A stretch of DNA of 61,724 bases, from assembly GCA_003649445.1 (NCBI GenBank), contig QMRV01000008.1, positions 1 through 61,724 on the forward strand, written 5' to 3'. This DNA is from Thermoprotei archaeon. GTDB taxonomy: Archaea; Thermoproteota; Thermoprotei; Thermofilales; B15-G2. Below are positions 16,649-25,213 of the stretch, piece after piece; the stretch's first letter is position 1, and the number at the start of each line of letters is the position of its first letter. The translations under genes were made by a program, and so were the position numbers. Under the pieces are notes generated by a model. The model worked only from the letters and a program-made list of their open reading frames with translations, made no database searches and was not told the origin of the DNA.

Positions 16649-16915
16649 TTATTTACGTAGAAGATTATCAAGTTCTTCTTCGTTTAATACTCTTATTACT
16701 TTCCAGTAGCTTATTCTTCCTCTGGCTTTCTGCTCTACTAGTCCCTTGGATTTGAGGAATCGTAGTATTTGGTACAAGATAGAGTATGTTATTCTTGGAT
16801 TACTTTGAGAGATTTTTTGATAAAGAGCAGGTGTAGAAGTCTCTCCTAATTGCTGTAATGTCTTGTATACTTCTTTTGCTCTAGCTATAGTTAATGGGGA
16901 TCTGCGGCGACCCAT
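16649..16915 (-). CDS. Winged-helix DNA-binding protein
   Basis: 88 residues with a clear winged helix: AKEVYKTLQQLGETSTPALYQKI, SYSILYQILRFLKSKGLVEQKARG-type recognition helix, then the wing RISYWKVIRVL. It starts with a basic MGRRRSPL arm. This size is typical of single-domain archaeal transcription regulators of the PadR/MarR-like class. The target is unknown. It lies upstream of, but on the same strand as, tRNA-Arg, and downstream of the biotin carrier gene. Confidence 0.75.
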   Translation of the reverse strand: MGRRRSPLTIARAKEVYKTLQQLGETSTPALYQKISQSNPRITYSILYQILRFLKSKGLVEQKARGRISYWKVIRVLNEEELDNLLRK

Positions 16916-16973
16916 GGTTAAACTTAAACATACATAAAAATAAAGCTTTTAGTGTCTCTTTTGAGCAAAATAC

Positions 16974-17324
16974 TTAGGTTGGTCTCATAATTAGTATCTC
17001 TTCTCCTTTTTTAACGTATTCTCCTTCTTTTGTTTTAATTTTAAGTATAATTCCGTTGATAGGAGAGACAATAGGTATATACGTTTTCATGCTTTCTATT
17101 ACTGCCAGTATTTTTCCCTTGAATACTGTATCTTTTTCAGATATATGCAGTGATAGTATTTTTCCAGTTATTGGAGAGCGTATTGTGACATTATTATTTT
17201 TTGTAATGTCTAGTGTTTTCTCTGAGTGTACGGGGTTGTTGTTATTGTATATAATGGTTTTTACTTCAATAATAATTGTTACGCGCTCATTATTTATACT
17301 AGTACTTATAATTGTTCTTTTCAT
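16974..17324 (-). CDS. Biotin carboxyl carrier protein
   Basis: A biotinyl-domain protein. The C-terminal 75 residues show the lipoyl/biotinyl fold: SPITGKILSLHISEKDTVFKGKILAVIESMKTYIPI, where the Lys of ESMKT is the biotin site (usual EAMKM), then SPINGIILKIKTKEGEYVKKGEEILIM. I place the start at ATG 17322-17324; a TTG 12 codons upstream (17360) is possible. It follows the carboxyltransferase gene (123 bp gap), and the pair would form a carboxylase or a methylmalonyl-CoA decarboxylase. No biotin carboxylase is present here. Confidence 0.85.
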   Translation of the reverse strand: MKRTIISTSINNERVTIIIEVKTIIYNNNNPVHSEKTLDITKNNNVTIRSPITGKILSLHISEKDTVFKGKILAVIESMKTYIPIVSPINGIILKIKTKEGEYVKKGEEILIMRPT

Positions 17325-17447
17325 AGCTATAATGTGTAGAAAATTTTTGTTATTTGCCAATATTCTATATTTTTCACTACGTATACTATTATCTTTATTT
17401 TTATATTTTTGTTGCGTTTAGTATATTTATTGTTAGATATTATTGTT

Positions 17448-18986
17448 TTAGGTCGGTGGAATGCCATGTTTCTTAGGGATCTTGACATAGGGTCTTTTTG
17501 TAAGTAGGGTCTCTAGACACTTTATTAAGTATGGTCTTGTTGCATGAGGTTCGATTATGTCATCTATATATCCTCTTGAAGCGGCTACAAGTGGTGTTGT
17601 TATTTTAGCTCTGTACTCTTGTGTAAATTTCGCTACAAGTTCTTGTGGATTTTCTGCTTTTTGAAGCTCTTTCTTGTATATGATCTCTACAGCTGCTTCG
17701 GGACCCATGACTGCTATTTCTGCAGTAGGCCATGCAACAACTATATCTGCTCTCAAGTGCTTACTAGACATTGCTATGTAGGCTCCGCCATAGGCTTTCC
17801 TTACGATTACAGTTATTTTCGGTACTGTGGCTACCGAGTAAGCATAGATTATTTTTGCTCCGTGTCGAATTACTCCTCCGTGTTCTTGGTCTATTCCAGG
17901 TAAAAATCCGGGTGTGTCTACAAATGTAATTATGGGTATATTGAATGCGTCGCAGAATAGTATGAATCTAGATATTTTGTCAGCGGAGTTTATGTCTAAG
18001 CATCCAGCGTAGAACATTGGTTGATTAGCTACTATACCTACGGTTCTTCCATTTAATCTAGCGAAACCTACTATTGCATTACGAGCATAGTTTCCTTGGA
18101 TTTCGAAGAATGAATCTCTGTCTACTACTCTATTTATGATTTCGTACATATCGTATGGTTCTTTGGGATCTAGAGGAACAATACTATCTAGTTCGAGGTC
18201 TTCTCGATGAGGATTGTCGTCAGTGGGTTCTATTGGAGGATCTTCCATGTTGTTTGAGGGTAAGTAGCTTAGCAGAGTCTTTATCATCGCTATTGCTTCT
18301 TCGTCGTCTTCTGCAAGCAAATGTGCTACACCGCTAATAGATGTGTGGACTTCTGCTCCTCCGAGTTCTTCGAAAGTTACATCTTCTCCTGTAGCAGCTT
18401 TCACTACTCGAGGACCCGTAATGAACATGAAGCTCTTCTTGGTCATAATAATGAAGTCAGCTAGAGCTGGAGAGTAAACAGCACCTCCGGCGCAGGGACC
18501 CATTATTGCTACTATCTGAGGAATTACTCCTGAAGCTAAAACATTTCTATAGAAGATTTCTCCATAGCCCTTAAGCGAGTCTACACCTTCCTGTATTCTC
18601 GCGCCACCAGAGTCGTTTAAACCTATAACTGGGATACCGAGCTCAAGTGCAAGGTCATAAAGTTGTGCTATTTTAGCTGCATGCATTTCTCCAACGCTTC
18701 CTCCCATTACTGTGAAGTCTTGAGCATAGACTGCCACTTTTCTACCATTTATTTCTCCTAAACCTACTACAACACCGTCTCCTGGTACTCTTTTTTCGGC
18801 CATACCAAACTCAGTGCAACGTGATAAAACCAATGTGGATAATTCTACAAAAGAATCTTCGTCGAGTAATAATTCAAGGCGCTCACGAGCTGTTAATTTA
18901 CCCTTAGCGTGCTGTTTTTCAATAGCTTGAGGGCCTCCCCCTAGTTTAGCTTTTTCTTTGAATTCTTTTATCAGACTCCACGACAT
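17448..18986 (-). CDS. Acyl-CoA carboxyltransferase (methylmalonyl-CoA decarboxylase alpha / PccB type)
   Basis: 512 residues, full length for the family. Transfers carboxyl between biotin and propionyl/acetyl-CoA, or decarboxylates methylmalonyl-CoA. Visible: MSWSLIKEFKEK start, KGKLTARERLELLLDEDSF, QDFTVMGGSVGEMH, the acyl-CoA oxyanion loop GGARIQEGVDSLKGYG, MGPCAGGAVYSPAL, and in the second half FVDTPGFLPGIDQEHGG and GGAYIAMSSKHL. It is followed by the biotin carrier. Without carboxylase or membrane beta subunit nearby, PCC versus sodium-pump decarboxylase cannot be decided. Confidence 0.92.
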   Translation of the reverse strand: MSWSLIKEFKEKAKLGGGPQAIEKQHAKGKLTARERLELLLDEDSFVELSTLVLSRCTEFGMAEKRVPGDGVVVGLGEINGRKVAVYAQDFTVMGGSVGEMHAAKIAQLYDLALELGIPVIGLNDSGGARIQEGVDSLKGYGEIFYRNVLASGVIPQIVAIMGPCAGGAVYSPALADFIIMTKKSFMFITGPRVVKAATGEDVTFEELGGAEVHTSISGVAHLLAEDDEEAIAMIKTLLSYLPSNNMEDPPIEPTDDNPHREDLELDSIVPLDPKEPYDMYEIINRVVDRDSFFEIQGNYARNAIVGFARLNGRTVGIVANQPMFYAGCLDINSADKISRFILFCDAFNIPIITFVDTPGFLPGIDQEHGGVIRHGAKIIYAYSVATVPKITVIVRKAYGGAYIAMSSKHLRADIVVAWPTAEIAVMGPEAAVEIIYKKELQKAENPQELVAKFTQEYRAKITTPLVAASRGYIDDIIEPHATRPYLIKCLETLLTKRPYVKIPKKHGIPPT

Positions 18987-19015
18987 TAAGGCACCTAAAA
19001 TAAAGAAGGAACTAC

Positions 19016-19726
19016 TTATTTTAACTTAGCTTTACACCACCTACATTCTCTTGAAGCTATTGGTATTTCTCTACTACAATAAACGCATATCTTTAGTCCG
19101 TGGTATAGGTACTCTCTACTAGTCTTGATAGTAGTTTTTGACAATAAAAGCCAGGATAGGAAGGATCCTGTCGAAAAAAGTATTTTAGGGCTAAAGGGTT
19201 CGCTTACATAAAGTGATGCATAAGTAAACATTATGAGTATTAGTAAAGCTAAAATAACATCAGGAACTATTCTCACAAAGTATTTGCTAAAGTCTCTATG
19301 AAATCGCTTTGCGCCCTCATATATAGCGTCAAAGCCGCTGTAGCCAGCTATTACATTAGATGCTAGTCCTAGAAAGTAGAGTGGTGATAAAATAATAGTA
19401 AAAAGTGCTATAGATCCTGTAAAGCCTATGATTAGATAATCTAAGAATTTTGGAGCTATTCTTGCTACGCAGCGCTTAATTGAGGTCTTCAAGTATAGTT
19501 CTTCTTCCTTAACGTACTCTACTATTATAGCCATTAAAATAGAAGAAAATAGTAGTTCTATGAATAATATTATAAACATAAGGATTAATGCATTATGTAG
19601 TGTATCTGTATGTATCCATAAGTTATAGCTAATAATATAGTTTATTAATGCTATGAAAGTCACTAGGAGCAGTATTTGCATGCTAATATTTCTTCGATAC
19701 TCAGTATTTATTTTTTGTGAGAACAA
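19016..19726 (-). CDS. Polytopic membrane protein with C-terminal zinc ribbon
   Basis: 236 residues. Five or so hydrophobic helices (IQLLLVTFIALINYIISY-like start, ALILMFIILFIELLFSSILMAII, YLIIGFTGSIALFTIILSPLYFLGL, VILALLILIMFTYASLYV) are followed by a cytosolic CVYCSREIP...CRWCKAKLK ribbon at the extreme C-terminus. The family is unknown to me; such membrane-plus-ribbon proteins occur widely in archaea. The start is TTG at 19724-19726; an in-frame ATG is 15 codons further in. Confidence 0.65.
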   Translation of the reverse strand: MFSQKINTEYRRNISMQILLLVTFIALINYIISYNLWIHTDTLHNALILMFIILFIELLFSSILMAIIVEYVKEEELYLKTSIKRCVARIAPKFLDYLIIGFTGSIALFTIILSPLYFLGLASNVIAGYSGFDAIYEGAKRFHRDFSKYFVRIVPDVILALLILIMFTYASLYVSEPFSPKILFSTGSFLSWLLLSKTTIKTSREYLYHGLKICVYCSREIPIASRECRWCKAKLK

Positions 19727-19858
19727 GAGCTACAGTAGTGTAGGTAAATTTTTTGTTAAATATAATTGTTTTAAATAATATGTATCAATAGGTTGTGAAA
19801 ATATATGTTCTTAGAAAATAAACTATACGTTATAAAAGTATATGGAAGATATAGGCGG

Positions 19859-19870
19859 TATATATTTAAA
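19859..19870 (+). promoter_or_regulatory. TATA box for the TIP49 gene
   Basis: TATATATTTAAA at 19859-19870 is a textbook archaeal TATA box. It lies about 25-30 bases before the ATG at 19894, so the message is probably leaderless. Confidence 0.65.
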
Positions 19871-19893
19871 GATGACTCTCTTCGAAATGTTTG

Positions 19894-21234
19894 ATGGAAG
19901 TCAGAAAGTACAGGCGCTTTGAAAGAGTGGGGGCTCACAGCCATATTAAAGGACTAGGACTAGATGAAAAAGGTAAAGCAAAGCCCGTAGCAGACGGATT
20001 AGTAGGTCAAATAACAGCGAGAGAAGCTGCTGGAATAATAGTTAAAATGATTAAAAGTGGAAAAATGGCGGGAAGAGCTGTTCTACTAGCAGGGCCTCCT
20101 GGGACAGGAAAAACAGCAATTGCTGTGGCTATAGCAAAAGAACTAGGCGAGGACACTCCTTTTGTAGCAATAAGTGGTGCTGAGATTTATTCAAGCGAAA
20201 TTAAGAAAACAGAAGTTCTCATGCAGGCTATGAGAAAAGCTATAGGAGTTCGTATACATGAATACAGGAAGATATATGAAGGTCTTGTAACAGACCTTGA
20301 AATAAAGACCGATAGACACCCGTACAATCCTTACGCGCAAATACCTGTAAGTGCAAGAATTCGTCTTAAAACAAAAGAAGAGGAGAAGACTTTCGATGTA
20401 GATCAAGACATAACATATGAGCTTTTAAGCAAAGGAGTTAGAGTAGGTGATGTAATATGGATAGATGCTGAAACAGGAAGAGTGACTGTAGTCGGTAGAG
20501 GAGAAAGTGGAGCCAAGTACGACATATCGACATTCAGGAAAGTTCCTCTACCTGAAGGAAAGATACTTAAGGAAAAAGAGTTTGTACACACTGTTACTTT
20601 ACATGACTTAGATGTACTAAATGCTCGTCGAACAAGCATAATTTCGTTAATATTCGGTGGAGCGGAAGAAAAAGAAATACCCCCAGATGTTAGAGCACAA
20701 GTAGACGAGCAGGTCAAAAAGCTAGTAGATGAAGGAAGAGCAGAAATTTTGCCAGGAGTACTCTTCATAGACGACGTTCACATGTTAGACATAGAGGCCT
20801 TTAGTTTCTTATCCCGTGCTCTCGAAAGTGAGCTTGCGCCAATAATAATACTAGCTAGTAACAGAGGATTTACACGGATACGTGGAACAGATATTGTCGC
20901 GCCTCATGGAATACCACTAGATTTGCTAGACAGGCTACTGATTATAGAGACTAGAGCCTATTCTTCAGAAGAAATAAAAGAAATTATTAAAATAAGAGCT
21001 CAAGAAGAAGGAGTAAAGTTAACAGAAGAAGCTCTCGAGATATTGACGAAAATAGGTGCTGAAAGAAGCCTTAGATATGCTGTTCAGCTATTAACACCAG
21101 CCAGTATCGCAGCGAAGCAAGAGGAAAGAGACGTTGTTGAAAAAGTAGACGTTGAAAGAGTGCAACAGTTATTTAGTGATGTGAAAGAATCTGCAAAGTA
21201 CTTGAAAGAATACGAAGAGAAGTTCTTGAAGTAG
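19894..21234 (+). CDS. TIP49/RuvB-like AAA+ ATPase
   Basis: 446 residues homologous to eukaryotic RuvBL1/RuvBL2 (pontin/reptin). It begins with the family's FERVGAHSHIKGLGLDE, has Walker A GPPGTGKTA near 72-80, the RuvBL-specific OB-fold insertion (about 120-240), Walker B FIDDVHMLD, sensor 1 ILASNRG, and the arginine/sensor-2 region SLRYAVQLL. In eukaryotes these hexamers serve chromatin remodelling and snoRNP assembly. The second role is notable because this genome has many C/D guide RNAs, although archaeal RuvBL function is not established. Single gene with its own promoter. Confidence 0.93.
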   Translation: MEVRKYRRFERVGAHSHIKGLGLDEKGKAKPVADGLVGQITAREAAGIIVKMIKSGKMAGRAVLLAGPPGTGKTAIAVAIAKELGEDTPFVAISGAEIYSSEIKKTEVLMQAMRKAIGVRIHEYRKIYEGLVTDLEIKTDRHPYNPYAQIPVSARIRLKTKEEEKTFDVDQDITYELLSKGVRVGDVIWIDAETGRVTVVGRGESGAKYDISTFRKVPLPEGKILKEKEFVHTVTLHDLDVLNARRTSIISLIFGGAEEKEIPPDVRAQVDEQVKKLVDEGRAEILPGVLFIDDVHMLDIEAFSFLSRALESELAPIIILASNRGFTRIRGTDIVAPHGIPLDLLDRLLIIETRAYSSEEIKEIIKIRAQEEGVKLTEEALEILTKIGAERSLRYAVQLLTPASIAAKQEERDVVEKVDVERVQQLFSDVKESAKYLKEYEEKFLK

Positions 21235-21663
21235 CTATTTCTTATGAGCATTTTTTCTTATTTTTAATATAACTACTATTAATATAGAAATAATTGATAA
21301 TTGTCCCCAGTCTAAGTACATTACTTTTCTGTAAATATAGAATATTGGGTAAAATGATGCGTTAAATAAGATTCCTATAGTGGCTAAAAGGCTATAATGT
21401 GAAATTGTGAAAAGAAGCGAGGAGAAAAATACCATTAGGAAGGTGCGGTTGCTTTCAGCTGAATAAATCATTACTGAGAAAAGCCAGTACAAGAACGATA
21501 ACACAGCGAGTCTCCAGAGAGGATACCAAGGATAGCGTTTGAGATATCCTAAGTAGTAAGGATATGTTGATAGGTATTGCTCTAAAGGAATTGCTTGAGA
21601 GAAAAGTATTATTGCTATAGTTATTAGGAGTGCTAATAAAAGATCGTAGTAAGTTTTCTTCAT
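21235..21663 (-). CDS. Hypothetical membrane protein
   Basis: 142 residues with four predicted membrane helices (LLLALLITIAIILFSQAI, LAVLSFLYWLFSVMIY, FLMVFFSSLLFTISHYSLL, LSIISILIVVILKI). No catalytic motif is visible. It starts one base after the S2P protease stop on the same strand and so shares its operon. Its stop abuts that of the TIP49 gene on the other strand with no gap. Unknown function. Confidence 0.6.
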   Translation of the reverse strand: MKKTYYDLLLALLITIAIILFSQAIPLEQYLSTYPYYLGYLKRYPWYPLWRLAVLSFLYWLFSVMIYSAESNRTFLMVFFSSLLFTISHYSLLATIGILFNASFYPIFYIYRKVMYLDWGQLSIISILIVVILKIRKNAHKK

Positions 21664-21664
21664 A

Positions 21665-22789
21665 TTATCTCACCATAGAAAATGCAATATTAGCTCCTAA
21701 AAGTACGAAAAAGTATGCCGAGATAGCGATTTGCATTATTTTCTTTAATTTATCTTCTTTAGCTATTTTCTCGATTAATGCTTCAACTATTCTTTCTCCA
21801 TCAAACATTATTATTGGTAACATGTTTAGAGTAGCTACGCTGAAGTTTATTACGTATATCCATTCAGCAAATAATATAAGATTTTCCGGAAGTGGTCTTA
21901 AATAGTTTTGAGATATTTCAATGCCTATGAATGCTTTTCCTCCTCTATTTCCTAAAACTAGCTCGGCAAAAACTACTTTATTATTTCTTAGAACCTTAAT
22001 GGTTATTTTTTCTCCTGGTTTATATTGAGAAAGAACCCTAGATAAATCTGATATAGTGTTTATTGTGTGGTTATCGATGCTTAAGATAATATCTCCTGGA
22101 AGAAGGTGTTCTTCAGCAGGGTATCCCTTAATAGTATTTACAACTAGAACTCCTCTAGGCGACTGATACCACATTGCTGTGAGAAGAAAGATCCACGTTA
22201 TAATAACTACTAAAAAGTTTGCAAAAGACCCTGCAGAAAGTATTCTGAGTTTTTTCCTTGTGCTAAGTAGCTTAAGTTTATTCTCATCTAATTCAACGAA
22301 ACCTGCTAATAAAAATAATATTACAGCGAAACCCGAAGAAACTATGGGGATATCTTCACTGGCAGCGGCAATTCCGTGAGCTAGCTCATGGACAATAAAA
22401 GCTATTATAATGGCTATTATTAAGTAGGGTATCATGTTCCATCCTATAGTTACTCCAGGTATTATTAGGATCATTTCCTGGGCTTTGGCAGGCTTATATA
22501 TGAATGAATAAAGATTCACGTGTAGAAAATATATTATAAATACCATTAAAAAGAAGCCAATTAATATTGATATATCAAAAAATATATGCCAGTATTTTGA
22601 GTATCTGCGACCTATTTTATATATTATTTCATTAAATTTTGATGTTCTGAAGAAAAGTCCTAGAGGGTATACTTCAATACCTTTTTTGCGTAGTTTTTCG
22701 AGGTGCCGAAGAGATAAAATATAGACAATAAGCCAGAAACATGCTACTGAAAGTATTATGGGCAGTATGTTGCTGGAGAGGGCTAGCAC
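21665..22789 (-). CDS. Site-2-protease-type membrane metalloprotease with PDZ domain
   Basis: 374-residue intramembrane zinc protease. HELAH (His134, Glu135, His138) lies in the second conserved helix and LNMLPIIMFDGER carries the third zinc ligand (NxxPxxxxDG). A PDZ domain (GVLVVNTIKGYPAEEHLLPGDIIL, about 220-290) sits between them. About six membrane segments. S2P enzymes cleave membrane-bound regulators; the substrate here is unknown. Downstream gene is a small membrane protein 1 bp away. Confidence 0.9.
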   Translation of the reverse strand: MLALSSNILPIILSVACFWLIVYILSLRHLEKLRKKGIEVYPLGLFFRTSKFNEIIYKIGRRYSKYWHIFFDISILIGFFLMVFIIYFLHVNLYSFIYKPAKAQEMILIIPGVTIGWNMIPYLIIAIIIAFIVHELAHGIAAASEDIPIVSSGFAVILFLLAGFVELDENKLKLLSTRKKLRILSAGSFANFLVVIITWIFLLTAMWYQSPRGVLVVNTIKGYPAEEHLLPGDIILSIDNHTINTISDLSRVLSQYKPGEKITIKVLRNNKVVFAELVLGNRGGKAFIGIEISQNYLRPLPENLILFAEWIYVINFSVATLNMLPIIMFDGERIVEALIEKIAKEDKLKKIMQIAISAYFFVLLGANIAFSMVR

Positions 22790-22884
22790 AGTAAGCTAAT
22801 TCGATAGAATGCTTAAAAATTTATCTTGAGACAAGATTCTCCGTATCCGCGAAAAGCTTATTTATTTCTAAAGGAAGTTAAAAC

Positions 22885-22957
22885 GGGCCCGTAGTCTAGG
22901 GGTTAGGATGCCGCCCTTACGAGGCGGTGGTCCCGGGTTCGAATCCCGGCGGGCCCA
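22885..22957 (+). tRNA. tRNA-Val (TAC)
   Basis: Cloverleaf: acceptor GGGCCCG/CGGGCCC, anticodon stem CCGCC/GGCGG with loop CTTACGA (anticodon TAC), T arm CCGGG-TTCGAAT-CCCGG, discriminator A. No intron and no encoded CCA. The integrase gene begins 52 bases downstream in the same direction, so this tRNA is the obvious attachment site candidate. Confidence 0.92.
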
Positions 22958-23008
22958 TTTTTCCCGAAAAGAGAATTCTTCTAATGATGTTTTCTGAGTG
23001 TTGCCAAA

Positions 23009-24346
23009 ATGAAGAGTACTCTGGCAACTACTCTTATATACAGGAGAGAAGCTACTATAGTAATGGTAGGAAAAGCTTCTTCCTGGAGAGACCGTGTTGC
23101 CTACTCTGGCATCACTGAAGAAGACAGGAGGAGGATACTGAACTATGTTCTTGAAGTCAAAAAAGTCAAGTACAAGGACCTAGGCTTTGACAGAACCTTT
23201 GTTTATAGGCTCAGGAAAGGAGAGAGGAGGATAACTGATAGAGTTTTGAGGAGGCTCTTAGACTTTTTGACAAAGGAAGAGCTCACCAGGCTGCTTGGAG
23301 TAGAGAAGAAGCTTGAAGCCTTAGGCATTATGAGGAACGGAGTACTAGACTACGGCCTAGTAATAGATATTCTAGAAGCTGCTAAAAGAGACAATTATTT
23401 GAAGAATCTTATTGCGAAATGGTTTTACGAGAACCTAGCACATGAAATACCTCATGTAGTTAAAGTCACAGAGGAGCACGTAAAGAAATTTGAGAAAAGG
23501 CTCTCCGCAAAATCGAAGAAAACCAGAGAAGATAGACTCAGATATCTGCTTAAAGCACTAGAGGACCTTGAGTGGGAGCTAGCACCAGATAAACTTGAAG
23601 AATACATATACGAGCTCCAGGCAGAGTCACCGCACAAAGCAGCACACATAGCCAAAGCCCTAAAACTCTTCATTAAGACAGTTCTAAAAGACAAAGCTCT
23701 CTACTACAGCTTCAAAGTACCCAGGCCTGGAGAAAAACTCGTAGCAGAGCCACTCACACTAGAAGAAGTAGTAAAAGTAGCCAAGAAAATAAAGCACCCT
23801 GGAGCACAAGCCTACTTCATTCTACTAGCCGAGACAGGTCTACGGCCTGGAGAAGTCCTCTCACTAACCCTCTCCTCACTAGACCTAAATAATAGAAAAA
23901 TAAGGATAGGAAAAATATCTGAGACAAAAAGAAGCTACATCACCTTCTTGCACAAAAACACTGCTAACTATCTTAAAGAACGATATCTGCCTTTCAGAGA
24001 AGAATTTGTAGAAAAATACAGACCTATCCTAGCTAGACTAAACATAGATATTAAAGCCTGGGAAGCCAAGCTATTTCCCTTCAAAGACTACGAGCTAAGA
24101 AAAGAAATCTACACAGCTATGAAGAAAGCACTAAACCGGCAATTCAGACTATATGATTTGAGAGCATTTTTCGCAGCCTACATGTCTACCAGAGGAGTCT
24201 CCCCGCTAATCATAAACATACTACAAGGAAGACTGCCTCCCCGTGAATTCAAAATACTCCAATTCCACTACCTTCCTTTTACAGAAAAAGACCTGAGAAA
24301 AATCTATGAGAAAAACGCACCATGCATAACAAAACAGATACTTTAG
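23009..24346 (+). CDS. Archaeal tyrosine recombinase (integrase)
   Basis: 445-residue site-specific recombinase. The catalytic domain shows ETGLRPGEVL (Arg279), RLYDLRAFF (Arg385, with Tyr382 where most family members have His) and LQFHYLPF (His420, candidate nucleophile Tyr421). The N-terminal 120 residues carry an HTH-like core (VYRLRKGERRITDRVLRRLL). It looks intact, not split as in SSV-type integration. It lies just 3' of tRNA-Val and before gene debris, so it marks a degraded integrated element. Base composition is somewhat less AT-rich than its neighbours. Confidence 0.88.
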   Translation: MKSTLATTLIYRREATIVMVGKASSWRDRVAYSGITEEDRRRILNYVLEVKKVKYKDLGFDRTFVYRLRKGERRITDRVLRRLLDFLTKEELTRLLGVEKKLEALGIMRNGVLDYGLVIDILEAAKRDNYLKNLIAKWFYENLAHEIPHVVKVTEEHVKKFEKRLSAKSKKTREDRLRYLLKALEDLEWELAPDKLEEYIYELQAESPHKAAHIAKALKLFIKTVLKDKALYYSFKVPRPGEKLVAEPLTLEEVVKVAKKIKHPGAQAYFILLAETGLRPGEVLSLTLSSLDLNNRKIRIGKISETKRSYITFLHKNTANYLKERYLPFREEFVEKYRPILARLNIDIKAWEAKLFPFKDYELRKEIYTAMKKALNRQFRLYDLRAFFAAYMSTRGVSPLIINILQGRLPPREFKILQFHYLPFTEKDLRKIYEKNAPCITKQIL

Positions 24347-24369
24347 TTCATAAAGGTTTTTCCTATAAA

Positions 24370-24552
24370 TCAGGGCTCTGTCTCAAAAACTCTAGGTGGT
24401 GTACAAAGTTCTTTCTTTATTTGCTCAATAATTTGTATTGCTTCTTTCGCTATCTTCTTCTCACTTTCTGTTAAAACTTCTAATTTTACTTCCTTTATAT
24501 TAGATATTGTGTTTTCAGCATACGTAAGTAGTCTTTCTAAGCTTTTTGAAGC
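24370..24552 (-). pseudogene. Remnant of a gene beside the integrase (no start codon)
   Basis: A 60-codon minus-strand frame reads like protein (LERLLTYAENTISNIKEVK..., ending PPRVFETEP) but is closed upstream by TAA at 24553-24555 and has no start codon. It is probably the 3' end of a gene truncated during loss of the integrated element. In the rest of the gap (24553-24694) I see only AT-rich DNA and a 12-codon ORF (24583-24621, MSIKDLAKEYFP) that may be the 5' stub of another lost gene. Confidence 0.45.
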
Positions 24553-24694
24553 TTATTGAATTATGCTGTAAGTGTATAGATATGTATGAGTATTAAAGAC
24601 TTAGCTAAAGAATATTTTCCTTAAATTAGAATATATAAGTTAGTCTTTTAAAATATTTTGTTTTGATATAAGAGATATTAATTATAACTTATTG

Positions 24695-25213
24695 TTATTT
24701 AGTTATTTCTTTTATTTTTGTCTTAATTTTGTTTATCATATTTGAAAGAATATTTATTATTTCTTCATTATTATCCTCAAAAAGTATGGCTCCGCATTCA
24801 GGGCATGAGAAGTCTAGATCATATGCTTCCTCTATGGTAAATCGTCTTAGACACTGTACGCAGACATAGAAACTGTTGTTTTGTTCATACTCCATTTTTC
24901 TTTCGAGAACTTTAATTACAGCCTTGATTCTCCGCGTAAGAACGTTTATTATATTTTCGTCCTTGAGTCTCCAGTAGTACGTATACCAGCCTATGTTTTC
25001 ATCACGCTCTCGCCTGTATGTTAAGATGTCAGCTTCATGCAGTTTAATTAAAATTTTTCGGACTTCACTTGGATTATCTATTTTTAATTTGGCAGATATC
25101 TCTTCATCTGTGGCTTCGCCTTTATCTATAATTATTGAGAGTACCTTTGCTGCCAGTGGACCACTTAAGTCGCTTGCATATTCTAGTAGCAGCTTACGCT
25201 TAAGTGGTGTTAT
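24695..25213 (-). CDS. tfe: Transcription factor E, alpha subunit (TFE)
   Basis: About 172 residues. The winged helix ([26 protein letters not shown]..., [16 protein letters not shown]) is followed by the TFE zinc ribbon (CVQCLRRF...CPECGAIL) and an acidic/helical tail. TFE stabilises the open promoter complex. No ATG, GTG or TTG exists between the in-frame stop just upstream and the conserved domain. ATA at 25211-25213 overlaps the preceding gene's TAA as ATAA, and ACG at 25217-25219 follows GAGGTGATG at good spacing. One base fewer in the A run at 25217-25224 would give a normal ATG. Third gene of MBF1-aTrm56-TFE. Confidence 0.9.
   Translation of the reverse strand: MTPLKRKLLLEYASDLSGPLAAKVLSIIIDKGEATDEEISAKLKIDNPSEVRKILIKLHEADILTYRRERDENIGWYTYYWRLKDENIINVLTRRIKAVIKVLERKMEYEQNNSFYVCVQCLRRFTIEEAYDLDFSCPECGAILFEDNNEEIINILSNMINKIKTKIKEITK

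Noticed and set aside
22927..23118. ORF starting inside tRNA-Val (MVPGSNPGG)
   Set aside because: It is the translated tRNA 3' half followed by out-of-frame integrase sequence; the integrase frame starts at 23009.
22885..24694. Second copy of the tRNA-Val 3' end as attachment site
   Set aside because: Reading 22958-24700 I found no repeat of CCCGGGTTCGAATCCC or a similar stretch.
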